From Lepiota brunneoincarnata (taxonomy: Eukaryota; Basidiomycota; Agaricomycetes; Agaricales; Agaricaceae), in assembly GCA_023014365.1 (NCBI GenBank), contig JAEBUN010000039.1, positions 186,001 through 250,000 on the forward strand: 64,000 nucleotides of DNA, read 5' to 3'. The translations under genes and the position numbers were made by a program. A model generated the notes under the pieces. That model had not been told where the DNA came from and ran no database searches. It saw only the letters and a list, made by a program, of their open reading frames with translations. Within the stretch, counting starts at the first letter, position 1, and the number at the start of each line of letters is the position of its first letter. Shown piece after piece: positions 32,642 through 45,617 of the stretch.

Positions 32642-33506
32642 TTGGGTTGGGTTTGGTATTGCTTACGGTGCACGTGGTGTGGCTGTTTTTGTCTGGATGG
32701 GTTTATATCTGTTGTGGGTCCAGTTCAAATTTCTTTCGTTTTTACTTCCGGGCCTTGATCTTTGGATGTATCTGAACTGGCACGCTCCATTTCTGGTTCC
32801 TGCGTACTTGTGATATTCAAATTTGTATCTGTAGTCGTTATAACCACCTGCCGTAGCCCGTGATGCATGATAACTCGAGTGAGTTCCATATTTACTGTCC
32901 AGGTCTTGAGATGCCTAGACACCCACCCTTGTCGAATATAACAGCACCATCTCTTGTTCAACGTTCGACGTTCAACATTCTCTGCTGCGATCAGGAGTGT
33001 CCCTTCCCGCACGACCTTGTAAGAGGATGATGAACCGCTGCTCCGAGGAGTGCAGCGACATGCACCAGTCCCCTCTGATTAGTAGGGACTTTACCTATGA
33101 AGTGTGCGTAAGTCGACGAGAGAATGGTTTTGGGGGCGCGACGTGAAGCCACAATCCCCGCCCCGATTAATGAGTGCTATTTGTCCCTTCCCTATGCTAG
33201 TAAACGTCAAGAGTCACCAATATGATACCTCTATCTCACGACCTTTCCAAGCCTTGATTGATTATCACAACCAACTAGATAACTTTGACTAAATGATGAT
33301 CACTTCTGTTCCATTCTATCCATTGCTAACACCTTCCTTGATGAGATGAGCATGAGAGGCTGTTATAAATACATGTTATCCGATCCTATCCGGCCAATTG
33401 CGGGTGTGTGAAGAAAACTACCATGAAAAAAAAAACAAGTGCAACAAGAAAATTTCCTTCCTGACACAGTCAAGGTGGAAAGAGCGGCCGGGAGCGTTAC
33501 GGGCAA
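32642..33506. other. Spacer, partly duplicated
   Basis: No gene. From about 32930 on it aligns in patches with 36060-36787, e.g. the AATGATGATCACTTC block at 33291 and 36582, as the 3' flank of the tandem secreted-protein genes. Confidence 0.5.
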
Positions 33507-34735
33507 TCAAGCGCCGGTAGCAGCAATTCTCGCATCACGATCCGTTACAGTCGTGCAAGTAATCGACTGAATTTGTGCACCACACTAAGTAAGTGCATCA
33601 ATGATATGGAGTGAGGACACTCACAGTTCCTGGAGAGTTCACAAGTGGGAGCGCGGCACACACAGTCCCAGTCCCACAGTTGGTAATCACAAACTGGCCA
33701 CTGACGCACTGGGCAAACGCATCGCCTACGCATGCGACTTCGCCCGCGTCACACGAAGAGTCGGGGGACAGGGTGGCGAATTTGTCGTTGAGCGTCTTGG
33801 CTTCGACACCATTTTCTATGTATTGATATCTCTCCGTCAGCTCTTTTTTTTTTTCTTTTTTTTCCCGGCGAAGGGAGGGGACGTACGACGAGTAAAAGAT
33901 TTGGCACCACCCCCAGAGGTAGGTGGTTGAGTGTCAGTGTCATGTTTTACACAATGAGCTGGAGGCTCGCTATCTCCGGCAGCACCTCCATCCCCATTAT
34001 CTGAATCATCCTCAGTCTGTGGAGATCCTCCTCCTCCTCCTCCTTTTCCTCCGGCACCAGGGTCCTGAACAAGCGTGTTCAACTGCACACCATCAGGTAC
34101 GGGACCATCAGGGTTAGCTGGGCACGAGCCTGCCGGGTTAACAGCATCAACACCAAGTGGGACGTTCCCCGTCTGGTCCCCGCTAAAGTTGGGGAACTTG
34201 GAACCCTCGAATTGACAATGGAAGAGACCGTCGAGCTCGGCGTTTTTGGGCGCCTGTTGACAGTAGGGCACTTGGAGGCTGTCGGGCTGTGCGTGTCCAT
34301 TATTAGTGGATTTTGATTATCATAAAGAACAAAAACGAAGAGTGCAGGGAAGTTGACGTACGGCATTGCGAGGTTGTTGAACAAAAATCTGGGCAAGCCT
34401 GATCATCTCGGGGTCGTTTCCGAGTTGTTTGGCAAGGTCGATCATCTGATCCGCAGCATCCTGTTGATCGCAATCCCCAGCACCGCGCAAAAGCGTCCCT
34501 GCAGCGCTAACGGCAATGGGATTACATTGGAGGCCTCCGCCGGCTTGGTTCTATTTAATTTCACATTAATGAAAAGAGGGTTCCCACGGATCAGTTGGCA
34601 GCTTACACAGGCTTGCTCCCAAGCTGTCTTGGCATCAACGGTATTTTGTGCAATGCGCGCTTGAAGCAGAGGGGCAGCCGAGGTGAAAGAAAGAGTGGAG
34701 AGGACAAAGAGTGCCTTGACGTTGGCGTGGACCAT
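33507..34735 (-). CDS. Secreted protein with C-terminal CBM19-like Cys motif, copy 1
   Basis: Signal peptide MVHANVKALFVLSTLSFTSA (A|APLLQ). Exons encode RIAQNTVDAKTAWEQA, GAGDCDQQDAADQMIDLAKQ, LGNDPEMIRLAQIFVQQPRN and QPDSLQVPYCQQAPKNAELD, FHCQFEGSKFPNFSGDQTGN, a Gly-rich and acidic linker (GGGGGGSPQTEDDSDNGDGG), GAKSFTRR, and a C-terminal module AKTLNDKFATLSPDSSCDAG, ACVGDAFAQCVSGQFVITNC, ALPLVNSPGT. A last intron (GTGAGT to TTCAG) leads to SITCTTVTDRDARIAATGA and TGA. The Cys spacing of the C-terminal module resembles a CBM19-type chitin-binding module (tentative). About 330 residues, extracellular or wall-associated; the N-terminal domain is not recognised. Tandem paralogue of the next gene. 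Confidence 0.7.
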
Positions 34736-36787
34736 TTTGTTTACACAATAAAAAGGTAACTTGGGACCGAGCCTAGAACGTTTGAATGAATGGAAAAATA
34801 AAGGACTGCGGGAGCGCCCGGCTCAAAGAGAACTTGAAAGGTGCGCGCGGAAGAGGGGGACGGGGGGAGCGATAGGGTGGGATGAGACCTGTTGAAGAAG
34901 GGAGATGAGCGTGGGGCCGTTAAAATAGTGATTCTTGAGCGTGTCCCCACATGCTGTCTCTGCACAATGATTCTTGTTCTGAATGGGAAATTCTTTGTGA
35001 TGTTGTTCATATGACCATCACCACCTGGAGCCACTTCAGGAATAGGACAAATACACCCGTTGCTCTTGTCATTCAATCGAAGGTGATGGTATGTCGAGGT
35101 CTAAATGTGCAACTGCGGAGATCCGAGTAGGCCCTAGTGTTGGTTGAGCTGAACGCAACCAGACGCGTAGTCTTGTGCCTGAATACAAAGGTCCTCTTAG
35201 ACCGAAATATGACACCGTTGCGCCAGCCGTACAAATTGTCCTATTTTGTTGCGCCCAGGGAAGCGGTGATAAGTTTTCGTTGTCACGGCAACGACGATCC
35301 AGAAAATTGAACGGCCCAAGTAAACGCTGGTTTACGTAATATCTCTACCCGCTCCTGCTATTAATTATGTGGGCCAATGGAAACGAGAACATATAATTAC
35401 CATCCCATCTCAAACGAGGGATCCTGATACATCTACAGATACCAATGAAAAACCTGCCCATCGGAGCAGGGGACACTTCAACAAGCCCAGTCCGTGCAGA
35501 CTGTGTCAGACGTATCCATGGCCCAGCAAGACAGACGTGGTCACCACACGTTGGTCGGCCGAAAAGTCCACAATTTTTATTTGACCCTTGAGCTGGAGGG
35601 GGTGCGTCAAGCTGGAGACTGAACAGCGTCATCCTCATCAAAACACCCCAGCTGAGGTGTTTCGTCCAACAACAGTTGCTAATCGCAAAGCGATAGAATT
35701 TCCTTACTGTACAACACTTCATGCAGCACCAACACACACCCGAACAGCAACGCGCCTCCAACCATCCTATCCCCAATTAACCGTATGTCAAAACAAGCTA
35801 GCTTTCAAATTAAAGATGCGACAGGAAACTTCGATTAATTCGCGTATCATCGTCAGTATGAATTAGCGGATAGGACCGTGCATCTGACGGTCGATGTGTT
35901 TGGTGTCGATGCTACTTTCTACCTTCGTCAGTCTTTTGCTCAATCGTTCCTCGAAAAATTCGTCTTCTATCTGGCCTACCCGTCCTCTTCCGGACTAGGT
36001 TCTGGCAATAAATATAGAACCAAACCATCAGAAATCCGCTGTCGTGATGCCTCGAGCGAGTGTGTAATGTTCAACATTCAACATTCAACATCGCAGGCCT
36101 TTCGTACATTCACGTGCTGTTCATCATAACTTATAAAGGTACATACACACATGCCCTGTAGACACGTGCTTCTCATTGTTCGACATTTTAGAAGGCTGTT
36201 GGCATCTATGTTTAAATCATAATTGTCTCTGTCCCCTGTGCCCTGATCCTCCGACCCTACCCCTCTATGATAATCATCTACGTACCTAGCAACATGCATC
36301 AGCATCCTGGTTTAGAGTTTGGGTAACATGTGCCTGTGGGGTGTGCCCAGTGGGTGACCGCGGGATGATGTTGATGTACGATGGGCATCAGAATTTTCTC
36401 TCTACCGGAGTGGATGCTCTGCGCTCGATCGACATTTTGCTGGACCTTGGAGATGAATTGAGTCTTTTGCAATGAGCGGCGAATTGAGTTTCCAGTGCCC
36501 GACAAGACACTTCCATTTCACAAAGTCCCAACAGCTGCACAAGTTAATCAATTTCACGACCACTTAAACCATGGACTTCGAGAAATGATGATCACTTCCA
36601 TTCCATTCTATCCATTACGTACACCTATCCTGTATGAACACGACAGGTTATAATAAATACATGCATCCAATCCAATCCTATCCTATCCTACCAATCGCAA
36701 GTGTGTTGAAAAACAAAAATAACATTGAAACAGAGCGGCAAGAAACCCGCGTTCATGACCCAGTTCAAGGGGGCCGTCCATTTCTAC
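34736..36787. other. Spacer between tandem secreted-protein genes
   Basis: 34736-35100 matches 38007-38390 (5' flanks of the two genes). Parts of 35400-35700 match 38870-39110, e.g. the block AGCTGAGGTGTTTCGTCCAA near 35650. 36066-36091 is a short ATTCAAC-type tandem repeat. No supported gene. Confidence 0.5.
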
Positions 36788-38006
36788 TCACGCTCCGGTG
36801 GCGGCAATCCGTGCATCACGTTCCGCAGCCGTCGTACAAGTAATCGACTAATTCGTGCATTGGGTCAACACCCAACTGAAAAAACAAATGACAGGAAAGC
36901 TCACAGTTCCTGGAGAGTTCACAAGCGGGAGTGCAGCACAAATCGTACCACCGGCACAGTTCGTGAGCGCGAATCGGCCACCAGCGCATTGCGCAAAGGA
37001 GTCGCCCACACAGGCACTATCACCTGCATTGCAAGGAGAGTCGGCAGTCAGGGTAGCGAATTTGGCGTTCAGCGCCTTGGCGTCGATGCCGTTTTCTATA
37101 ATTTTCACCCCGTTAGTTGCTTGGTTTGACGTGTGAGGGGGGATATACTGACGGCGGGTGAAGGACTTGGCACCTCCAGCAGCAGGCTGCGAGGTAGCAG
37201 GCTGTGAAGTAGCAGGTTTTTGAGTCTTGGGTTTTGGGGCAGGCGCATCATTACCAGCAGCACCCCCAACCCCGCCATTGTTCCCAGTCTGTGGTGCCGG
37301 AGCAGCCGCTCCTCCTCCGGCACCAGGATCCTGAACAAGTGTGTTCAGTTGCACACCATCAGGCACGGGCCCATCAGGCTTAGCCGGGCACGAGCCTGCC
37401 GGGTTAACGACATCAACACCAAGGGGAACATTCCCCGTCTGATCCCCGCTAAAGTTAGGGAACTTGGAACCAGCGAATTGGCAATGGAAGAGACCGTCTA
37501 GCTCGGCGTTTTTCGGCGCCTGTTGGCAGTAGGGAACTTGAAGGCTGTCGGGCTGTGCTCGTCGTCACCGGTGAGTTGGACCATGATCATAAAATGAATG
37601 CGGGGGGTGTTAACGTACAGCGTTGCGGGGTTGTTGCACAAAGATCTGTGCCAGGCGGATCATCTCAGGGTCATTTCCGAGCTGTTTGGCAAGGTCGATC
37701 ATCTGGTCGGCGGCGTCTTGCTGATCACAGTCCCCGGCGCCCCGTAAGAGAGTCGCTGCAGCGTTGGTGGCAATTGTATTACATTGGGCGGCGCCGCCGG
37801 CTTGGACCTATTAATTTCATTTGGTCGGTCGGTCATTGATTGATAGGGGATTCGCGGATCAGAAAATCAAGACTTACACAGGCTTGCTCCCAGGCGGTCT
37901 TCGCTTCGGCAGTATTCTGCGCAATGCGCTTTTGAAGCAGCGGCACAGCCGAAGTGAAAGAAAGAGCGGAGAGGACAAAGAGTGCGCTGATGCTGATTTT
38001 GACCAT
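36788..38006 (-). CDS. Secreted protein with C-terminal CBM19-like Cys motif, copy 2
   Basis: Same architecture as copy 1: signal peptide MVKISISALFVLSALSFTSA, then VPLLQKRIAQNTAEAKTAWE, GAGDCDQQDAADQMIDLAKQ and LGNDPEMIRLAQIFVQQPRN identical to copy 1, VPYCQQAPKNAELDGLFHCQ, a Pro/Ala/Thr linker with PATSQ repeats in place of the Gly/Asp-rich linker, GAKSFTRR, then GIDAKALNAKFATLTADSPC, SFAQCAGGRFALTNCAGGTI and ALPLVNSPGT. The last GTGAGC-to-TTAG intron leads to SITCTTAAERDARIAATGA and TGA. About 330 residues, secreted. Linker composition is the main difference between the two copies. Chitin or wall binding is inferred from the Cys module only. Confidence 0.75.
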
Positions 38007-40285
38007 TTTGTTTACGCGATGGAAAGGTTATTTGGGGCCGAGCCGCTTGAATTAATTGAAAGGATTAAGGATTGTGGGAGCACCGGGCTCAAAGAGGAAT
38101 TAAAAGGTGTGTGTGTACGAGGAAGGTGGATAGAAGGATGGAGGGAAACCTGCTGAAGGAGGGGGATAGACATGGGTCGTTAAATAGTGTTCTTGGGACG
38201 TAGCCACAGAAATCGACGCTTGTTCTGAAAGGGAAATTCTTGACATTGTTCATATGACCATCACCATCGAGAACCATTTCAGGAATATGACCAATATATC
38301 CGTTGCTATTGTCGTCCAACCGAAGATGATGCATGTTGCAGCATAAACGTGCAACATCTCCACCTGCGGAGATCCGAATAGACCCTAGGGTCGGTGGAAC
38401 TTCACTTGAAGCGGCCAAGTCGAGCACGAATGGTCAACTCCCTCTATGTCGCCTTAGCAAACAAAAACATTCTGGGCTGGAAAATAGCACCACTGCGGAG
38501 TAAGGTTGTCCTGTATTGTTGTACTCCGATCATGACCTTGTGCTCGGTTGTTGTCAGAGCGACTCGTACAAAGAAAATTAAACGGTCTGAGCACGGTTTA
38601 CGTAATCACGCACCCGCATGCCAAGGATGCCCCTCTCAGTCGACTTGGTGCCTTCCTACTCGCCTCTCAAGTCAATTTTCGATAGGTGGAACGAGGTTAC
38701 GAGAATTGTGACGACACCCTATCAGTGCATCTCAAACAATTGATCCTGATGCGCACAGTGCGGGTACGAGAGGGAGTCCTCAGCGGACGGAGAGGAGTCG
38801 CATCATGGCAAGTGATACAGAATGTGTCATGGGTAATGATGCGGCTCAATGCCCCGACGAGACCGTCGTGGTGATCAAGCATTGGTCGTCACTGAAACTT
38901 TCATGATGTATCCATCCGGATCACTTGGCTCCCGGTCCCGGAAAGGGGTTTGCCCCGAGTTAGAGTGCGGGATGAAAATTGAGCAGGAGCATCCATCACC
39001 AAAACACACCCAACTGAGGTGTCTCGTCCAACGACCGTTGCTAACCGGAGAAACAGACGGATGCTTACTGTGCAAATCCACAAGGGGTACCCTTACCGAC
39101 ATACAAACAGCCACATGCCCACAATCAGAGGAATTAGCATTGGCACTGTCCAAGGTACCCCTCTTGTCTTTCCTCGTTTACATTGTAATCAATGATCAAA
39201 TTTCGGTTAGCGGCCCACATGTAATTCACATGTAATTCATTCTCAGGACCGAGTAACATCTTTGATGGCAACAGAAGGGGCAACAGATAAAGAAACGGTA
39301 TCAGCCACCTTAGGAAGGAAGTTAGCCGACCGTGAAAGCGAGGTCGGCTCATCTGACAATGGCTGTCAACAAAAATCATCTCATGGGTATTATCCCCAAG
39401 GAGCGGCATGAACAACGAATCGTTCGGCTGGGTTCTGCAAACCTATTGACTGGAAGTCTGCACTACTAATGTAGTACAAATTATTCATCCTGTTGAAGGG
39501 GGACAACAACTCTAGACCAATAAATGCCAAAGCAACCCGCAGGAGTCAGTTTACTAGCCTCAAGCGACACTACGCCTCAAGATGTCTCGCAAGAACTTAT
39601 TCAACACCAGGACGCAACTGGTATCTAGCATCCCAGTGATGGTGATGCGACTCGAAAAAAAATAAAAACAATTTGCTCGAGGTGACGACGCGATAATCAT
39701 CTACTGTATTTTGAACAACTCAGAGTTTATTCCCTCTTCTCAAGTTAGATCTTGAGTCATCTACTTTACTATGTCGGCAGTTATCCTGTCTGAAACCCTT
39801 TGACCACCTAATGTGTATATGGACCTGACATTTCTTCTGCCGAGCTGCTCTAGAATGCGAATCACCCTTGAATCGAGAATGGGACACACCGCAGCACAAA
39901 GATCATCTCAATATAGCATGGTCATTGTATTCGTCAATGACAACCGCAGAACACTCTCTCATTGTTTCCGTGCTCTACTTAGTTGGCAACGAGCTTGGCC
40001 CACGAGACCGAATCAACGTGTTTGTCAGCCCCTTTGCGCGCAGAACAATAAGCGTCATCATCCGCGGCACTGATCTTTGGCGAGACAACTCAGGTAACCG
40101 CTTTTGGATTATAGCCGATACATGATATAGTCATTGAGGAAACAAATAGCCCAGATACAATTCACGTGAATCATTTATCATGCGCCTGGAATTAAACCTT
40201 CTTATCCACAGAGTTGGAGCGGTCTGAATGCGCACGTTGGTCGTCACCATGTTCGAACGCTGCAGCAGTAACACCCATTCTTCAA
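38007..40285. other. Intergenic, mostly duplicated flank, nothing else recognised
   Basis: The first 400 bases are the duplicated 5' flank of the secreted-protein pair; duplicated patches continue to about 39110. From there to the transporter gene I see no credible exon chain on either strand. Confidence 0.4.
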
Positions 40286-42708
40286 TCACTGTCGCTCGCC
40301 AAATGGGGGGAGAGAAGCGGAGTTTTCTCACCTTTTTCGCTCTTAAGAATGTAAGCCTGTCGTTTTTCGGCAGAAACAGCTCCAAAGATGATATCCATCT
40401 CCTCCAAACTACGACCTTTCGTCTCGGGAATCAACCTATACGGAGGTGGGGGGAAATCTGTTCAACTACCGGCCCAAGATCTGAGAAAAAAAGCTGTTGT
40501 TACTCACAGAGAAAATAGGCCCATGGCTCCAACGTTGACGGTAGCGAACATGATGAAGAGTTTCCACCCTAGATTGGTCTTCATCTGAGGTGTGACCTTT
40601 GAAACGACGAAATCTAACGCAGATATCAGAGCGTTAGTGATATGTGTGTGTGTGTGAGGGGAGGGGGGGGGGGGGTGATGATATTCCCTCGGATGGACTT
40701 ACTCCACAACCACTGTGATGCACTTGCAACCGACAAACCGTAGTGCCGAGTTCTGGTTGGGAAGATATCGGCGACGTATACCCAAGGCAAGGGACCTGTC
40801 GTCATCGAGGTAAGCGAGCTAGGCCGTCATGAGTTCTGAGAGACCATCTTACCCCATCCCATGGAGTAGAAGCAAACGTAGATATATAGCATGGCGGCCA
40901 TGGCTTGAGATGCTGGTGGGGGTGACGGAGGAGGCACACCAGCTACGAGGGGTGGTGGTGGATGGGTCTTCAGGATAGCCCCGATGATGAAGAAGAGGGT
41001 GCCCATTCCTATGGCTGAGATGAAGAGAGACTTTTTCCTGCCCAAAGTCTCGACACCGAAGAAGATGAAGATGGTGGTGGCTACGACTTTGACGACGCCT
41101 GCGAATGAAGGATTTTTGAGCTACAACCTTCCCTCTGATTGGAAAATATGCGTACCATAGACACCACTGGCAAGGAGGGAATTCTTAGTCCCTGTATAGC
41201 CAATCTAGAAGCGAATCAGGATCTTCTGAGATGGTGAATACACGAAGACACATACCGCCTCGAAGATTTGTGGTGCATAGTAGCTATATGGAGGGGAAAT
41301 GGTTATGATAAACTAAATCATGATGACGGAGTGCAAAATACGTACCCGACCGAGTTCTGTCCAGCCCACTGTTGCAAAAAGAATATGAAGAACGCAATGA
41401 AGAAGCGGACGAAATTCCCTTTCCCAAAGAAAGCTTCCTTAAGTCCCAACCCCTTGCGTGCCTCCTGCTCTTCCAAGATAGCCGCTTCAATTTCAGCCAT
41501 CTCGTGGATGACAGCTTGCGATTGTACTGAGTCCTTTCGGAGATAAGCAAGATTTTCAATAGCCTCTTGATGGCGTCCCACGGAGGCGAGCCATCTGGGG
41601 GATTCCTGGTTTGGAATATACTCCATCAGCCAAAAAGTCCGCACTATAAGCGTGGGGTATCCCTTCGTCGTACCTTGATTGTGAGAAGACCTACAGCCAT
41701 GATTCCGGCGGGAACCAGCTGAAGCGCGAAGGGGATTCTCCAGACCTTTACACTGTTGACGATATGTATACCGACGCCGACTAGAGAGGACTGTTAGTGC
41801 ACCGCGCACCTCCATAGTTGCAGCACCACATCAACAACTCACAGTTGACAAAGTATGAGATCATTACGCCAACAGCGACCTGGATAAGAGAGATTTCGAG
41901 TTTCAGTTCAGGCTAGCCCATCCGGTTAGCTCGCGCGCAGTGAGCTTCGCACCATAATTTGGAAGCATCCAGTGATACGCCCTCGAACATCCTTTGGAGA
42001 GCATTCAGACACAAATGCCGGCGCGACCGCCGAGATAGCTCCAATCCCAAGACCGGCGATCACACGACCCGAGTAGATAAGGGCTAGACCGTTGGACCCC
42101 TCTGCGGCGGTTTGAAGGATCTTTATTGGTTCAACTATCAGTTGTCAATAAAACGGTCGAAGCGAGAGATTCGACGAACCGCTCCGACGGAGAATATGAC
42201 GGTGAAGAGCTGCATGGTCCACTTACGACCGATCCTTGCTATTGTGAAAGTTCATCGTTGGGATTCTTGGGGTTATCTGCCAACAATATACGTTTACTCA
42301 CAGGAGATCGGCGCGCTTCCCAAAGCCCCAAAGAACGCTCCAGCTTGTAGAACTGACACTACATTCGACGATACGGCGTCCACCTGCTTCTTGTTCCCAG
42401 CGATGCCGAAATGGGACTGGAAGAAGGCGTTGTTCACGACGCCTCCTCTGCGGGATGGATTAGCAGAGCAAAGGAGGATTCCTTGAGGAAAGCACCAACC
42501 CAACACCGCTAAGGGCAGAGGCGTCGATATGAGGTCATTGCGACACAGCAGTGGTTTGAATGAACGTACGTGTCATAACCGAACAGGACAATGCCCCAAT
42601 ACACTATGAATGCCAGCCCTGGGACACACTAAGCCGAACAGGGACGGCGACAGTGACAAGGTCCAACTCACAATAGACCCGTATATTCTGGAATAATGAC
42701 GAGCTCAT
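40286..42708 (-). CDS. MFS sugar/quinate-type transporter
   Basis: Twelve-span major facilitator of the sugar porter family, plasma membrane, H+ symport by family. Many short exons. In order: MSSSLFQNIRVY; GLAFIVYWGIVLFGYDT joined to GVVGGVVNNAFFQSHFG (D-x-G entry motif region); NQESPRWLASVGRHQEAIEN (PESPR-like); FVRFFIAFFIFFLQQWAGQN (helix 7 QQ-GQNS signature); GRKKSLFISAIGMGTLFFII with a proline-rich loop (KTHPPPPLVAGVPPPSPPPA) and MLYIYVCFYSMGWG; and IPETKGRSLEEMDIIFGAVS (PETKG signature) near the end GEKTPLLPPFGERQ. The long Pro loop is shared by basidiomycete quinate-permease-like members (from memory). Intron splice sites look canonical and I saw no stop inside exons. Substrate cannot be told from sequence. 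Confidence 0.8.
40640..40677. repeat. TG-repeat and G-run in transporter intron
   Basis: A TGTG microsatellite directly followed by a G-rich run with 14 consecutive G; low-complexity tract inside an intron of the MFS gene, prone to length variation and sequencing error. Confidence 0.8.
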
Positions 42709-42803
42709 CGTGCAGAGAATAGCCTAGGGGCGACTCGACGGGAAGGGGCAAGTTCACTGGAACGGATTGGCAGAACAGGCCGGCACTAGACAAACCGCAT
42801 CAA

Positions 42804-42811
42804 GTATATAA
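42804..42811 (-). promoter_or_regulatory. TATA-like box of MFS gene
   Basis: TATATA about 97 bases upstream of the predicted ATG on the minus strand (ACTTATATACTTG). Confidence 0.4.
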
Positions 42812-45617
42812 GTGTAATCCCCCCAGGCGCTTCCATTGTAAAAAATTTCCCATGAGTTACGCTATGCCCCCCATCATCAGAACGCGCGCGGTTCGTGCGG
42901 GACATTTAGAAGCCCAACTGGGGGAGACTGGAGGGTTGCCGAGGTCACGAGCCCTCAATCCCACTACGGCCCGCCCTGCCCGGAGGTCCTAGCCTCTGAG
43001 GCCTGGATTGATAGCCAGAAGGTGTTAAACAATGGCAATTAGGGAGGATTGATCAACAAACGGAGCTTGTGCTCATCAATTGGCTATAAATAATATCAAT
43101 TCATATGACTGAATCCAACCCTGTCGAATAATATGTTCAGGCCAACGTGGTGCCAAGAGTTTCTCTGGCTAGGTGTTATGCTCTTTCCTAGCTGATATAT
43201 CAGTAACAGCAAATATGAAATGCTCCCGTCGCAAGACCGATACTCTACATTTGGCCTTGTGCATCGTATTGCCGGGCAAGCTCCCCAACCCGGTTGCATT
43301 TTTTAATCGCATGGATCATTCTCATCCTTTTCAGATAAATACGGCATTACCATGCACACAGTATATCATGTTCAGCCCATATCCCAAGCGTTGGGATGGT
43401 GTCGGACATTCGACTCTCAGCACGGGAAAACCTGGCCTCGAAGTCAAAACTCCGATCATCATTCAATGAGACAGTTTCATCAACCACACGCCCAGCGACA
43501 GGTGATGCCCGCCCGGAATAGATTAACTCGCAGAGACAAAGATGCCATTGGCATAATAGAAACCCCTATCTCCATGATGAGTTGCGGGCTGGAGGGAAGG
43601 AGCATGACAGATCAAATCAAAATGAACAATGTGCGCGTGCCCTGTTCCTCGTCCCTCATTTTCCTCGCAAAAACACCATATCTCGCCCAATCTGCGAGTC
43701 TCCGTTGACGTAGATCACTATCCAAGCCGGAAGACAACTCGTGCAAGCCATACAGATAACGTAGGGCCCAAATACGGGCCCATAATTCGCAATGCCATTT
43801 ATTATCAGCAGTCCGGGAGGGGATCTATTTTGTTCTTTGGCGATTGATACTGGCAAACCAAAGAGTCATTGTAATCCCACGTTGAATAGCACAACCACTA
43901 AACAGAACACCACAACCTACAGCTTTGAATTCTGATATATTATGAACTACGCTTCTACAGGACAAGACCGTATCAAATACCCCCCCATCCTTGTTAATCG
44001 ATTGAGTTTCTTTTCAGCCAATCAGCTCATGCCAGGGGCCCGGGGTGCTCCCAAGAATAAAAACGCAAGCCAGACCCCACCCCGGACTCCGAAACGGTCC
44101 GTATCGGCCCGCCGATATATCCCCGAGGGTCCTTCCACTGAGAAAGGGCCCTAATTGTGGGTGAACACTTTGGCCGTGATAAGGACGCGTGGGGGGGAGA
44201 CACCTTTGAGCGGACGTCAATTTCACGATGTTTCCTGGTTCCGCACCAATGCCTTGTCATCCGATGTTATTCCGTGCTTGGATTCTACAACTCACGCGCG
44301 TGAAAATACTTAGCCGGGTAGTGCCTAGAACTGGGTCTGGTCGCTGATCGTGTTCCTCCAACTGTTGTCCGCGGGACTGGGCCAAGAGTTCTCTGGTCCA
44401 AGTTGAGATAAGATTTGGGTTCTACTGGTGGGCGGGCTGGGCTGGCGGCGCAGTCGCAAAGATGTGTTTTTTTTTTTTTGGTCCTCTCCAAATGAACCCA
44501 TCCCCAAGTGAGTGGCCAGGTGACTCATGATGTGCCTATTTAGCTCCGGTGGAGTCATCAAGGCACCTCCCCTACACATACAAATGGCGCAACCTGTAAG
44601 TGCCAAGGATATTTATATCCGGATCCATAGGAGGTGGGCATATTCTGTCGCTAGTTATTCCTGGAGCTGGGGTTCTTCCATGAAGCATGCAGCAATCTAC
44701 CTCCCTAAAAAAACCCGTGAATCCCGACGCCGGTGTAGTCACTCCCGAGGCGACAGGACTCTCGCAATGCAATACTCTCGGATCAATTAGTGGGAGGGAA
44801 GAAGATCGTGTTGGCAATGAATTCCGCACCAAATTATGTCTGTCGGCGAGAGCTGCGGCTTCCTTGGGGATTACAGTACTGCAGGAAACGTTTCCATTTT
44901 AAGAAAGCTACATTTAAGCTTCTTTATATGTACAGTACAGCCGCGCCTAAGTTCTACAAGTAAGTAGCTACAAACTCTTGAGCAGATCCGCACTCGTTGG
45001 GTCGTACAGTATTAGGCTACCTGTTGACCCTCAACTCATCCGCCGATTGATTCTCCGAGTCACATCCTCAACCCAACTCGGAGTGACACTTGGTGATTAA
45101 GCGCCCGGGTACAATAAGGCGCTCATTGGTCGAGTTTCACCGTACCTGGGCGCCAGTTGACTTGAAACACTGGACCCTTTTCGTGCGAGTAGCACACCAT
45201 TCAATTTTCGTGTCTCAGGTAAGAGATGAAGGCGGCGGTGGCCTTGTTTGGAGCAATCCAGAGTCTGCAAATTACAGATCCATCCGCGGTCTGCTTCCCC
45301 GCTGGTCGCGTTAGAACGTTGGGTACCTGACACAAAAAACCGTGATAGGGTGACAATGAGCGCAATCCTGAGCGTGGCGATAGCCCTCTCCATCACTATC
45401 TTTAAGGTCCACGTTTGGGACATTTTAGGCGCCTGATAACATAACGACTCTATTGCAGGACGGCGATAGAATCCCCACTCACCATAGTTGTCAAAGGTTA
45501 CAAAAACCCTGATGGTGTGAGATATGAGGCAAAGTTAACGCGTCAGGCTCGCCGGCTTTCCACTCTTCCCCCCACTCCAACACGACTCCGTGCCTCTGCG
45601 CCCACCATTTCCACGTA
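42812..45617. other. Intergenic 2.8 kb, nothing recognised
   Basis: No exon chain, relic or shared repeat found between the divergent transporter and HET-like genes. A T run lies near 44467-44480. Confidence 0.4.

Noticed and set aside
39813..40125. Plus-strand frames 5' of the transporter 3' end
   Set aside because: No recognisable protein features and two competing frames; no support.
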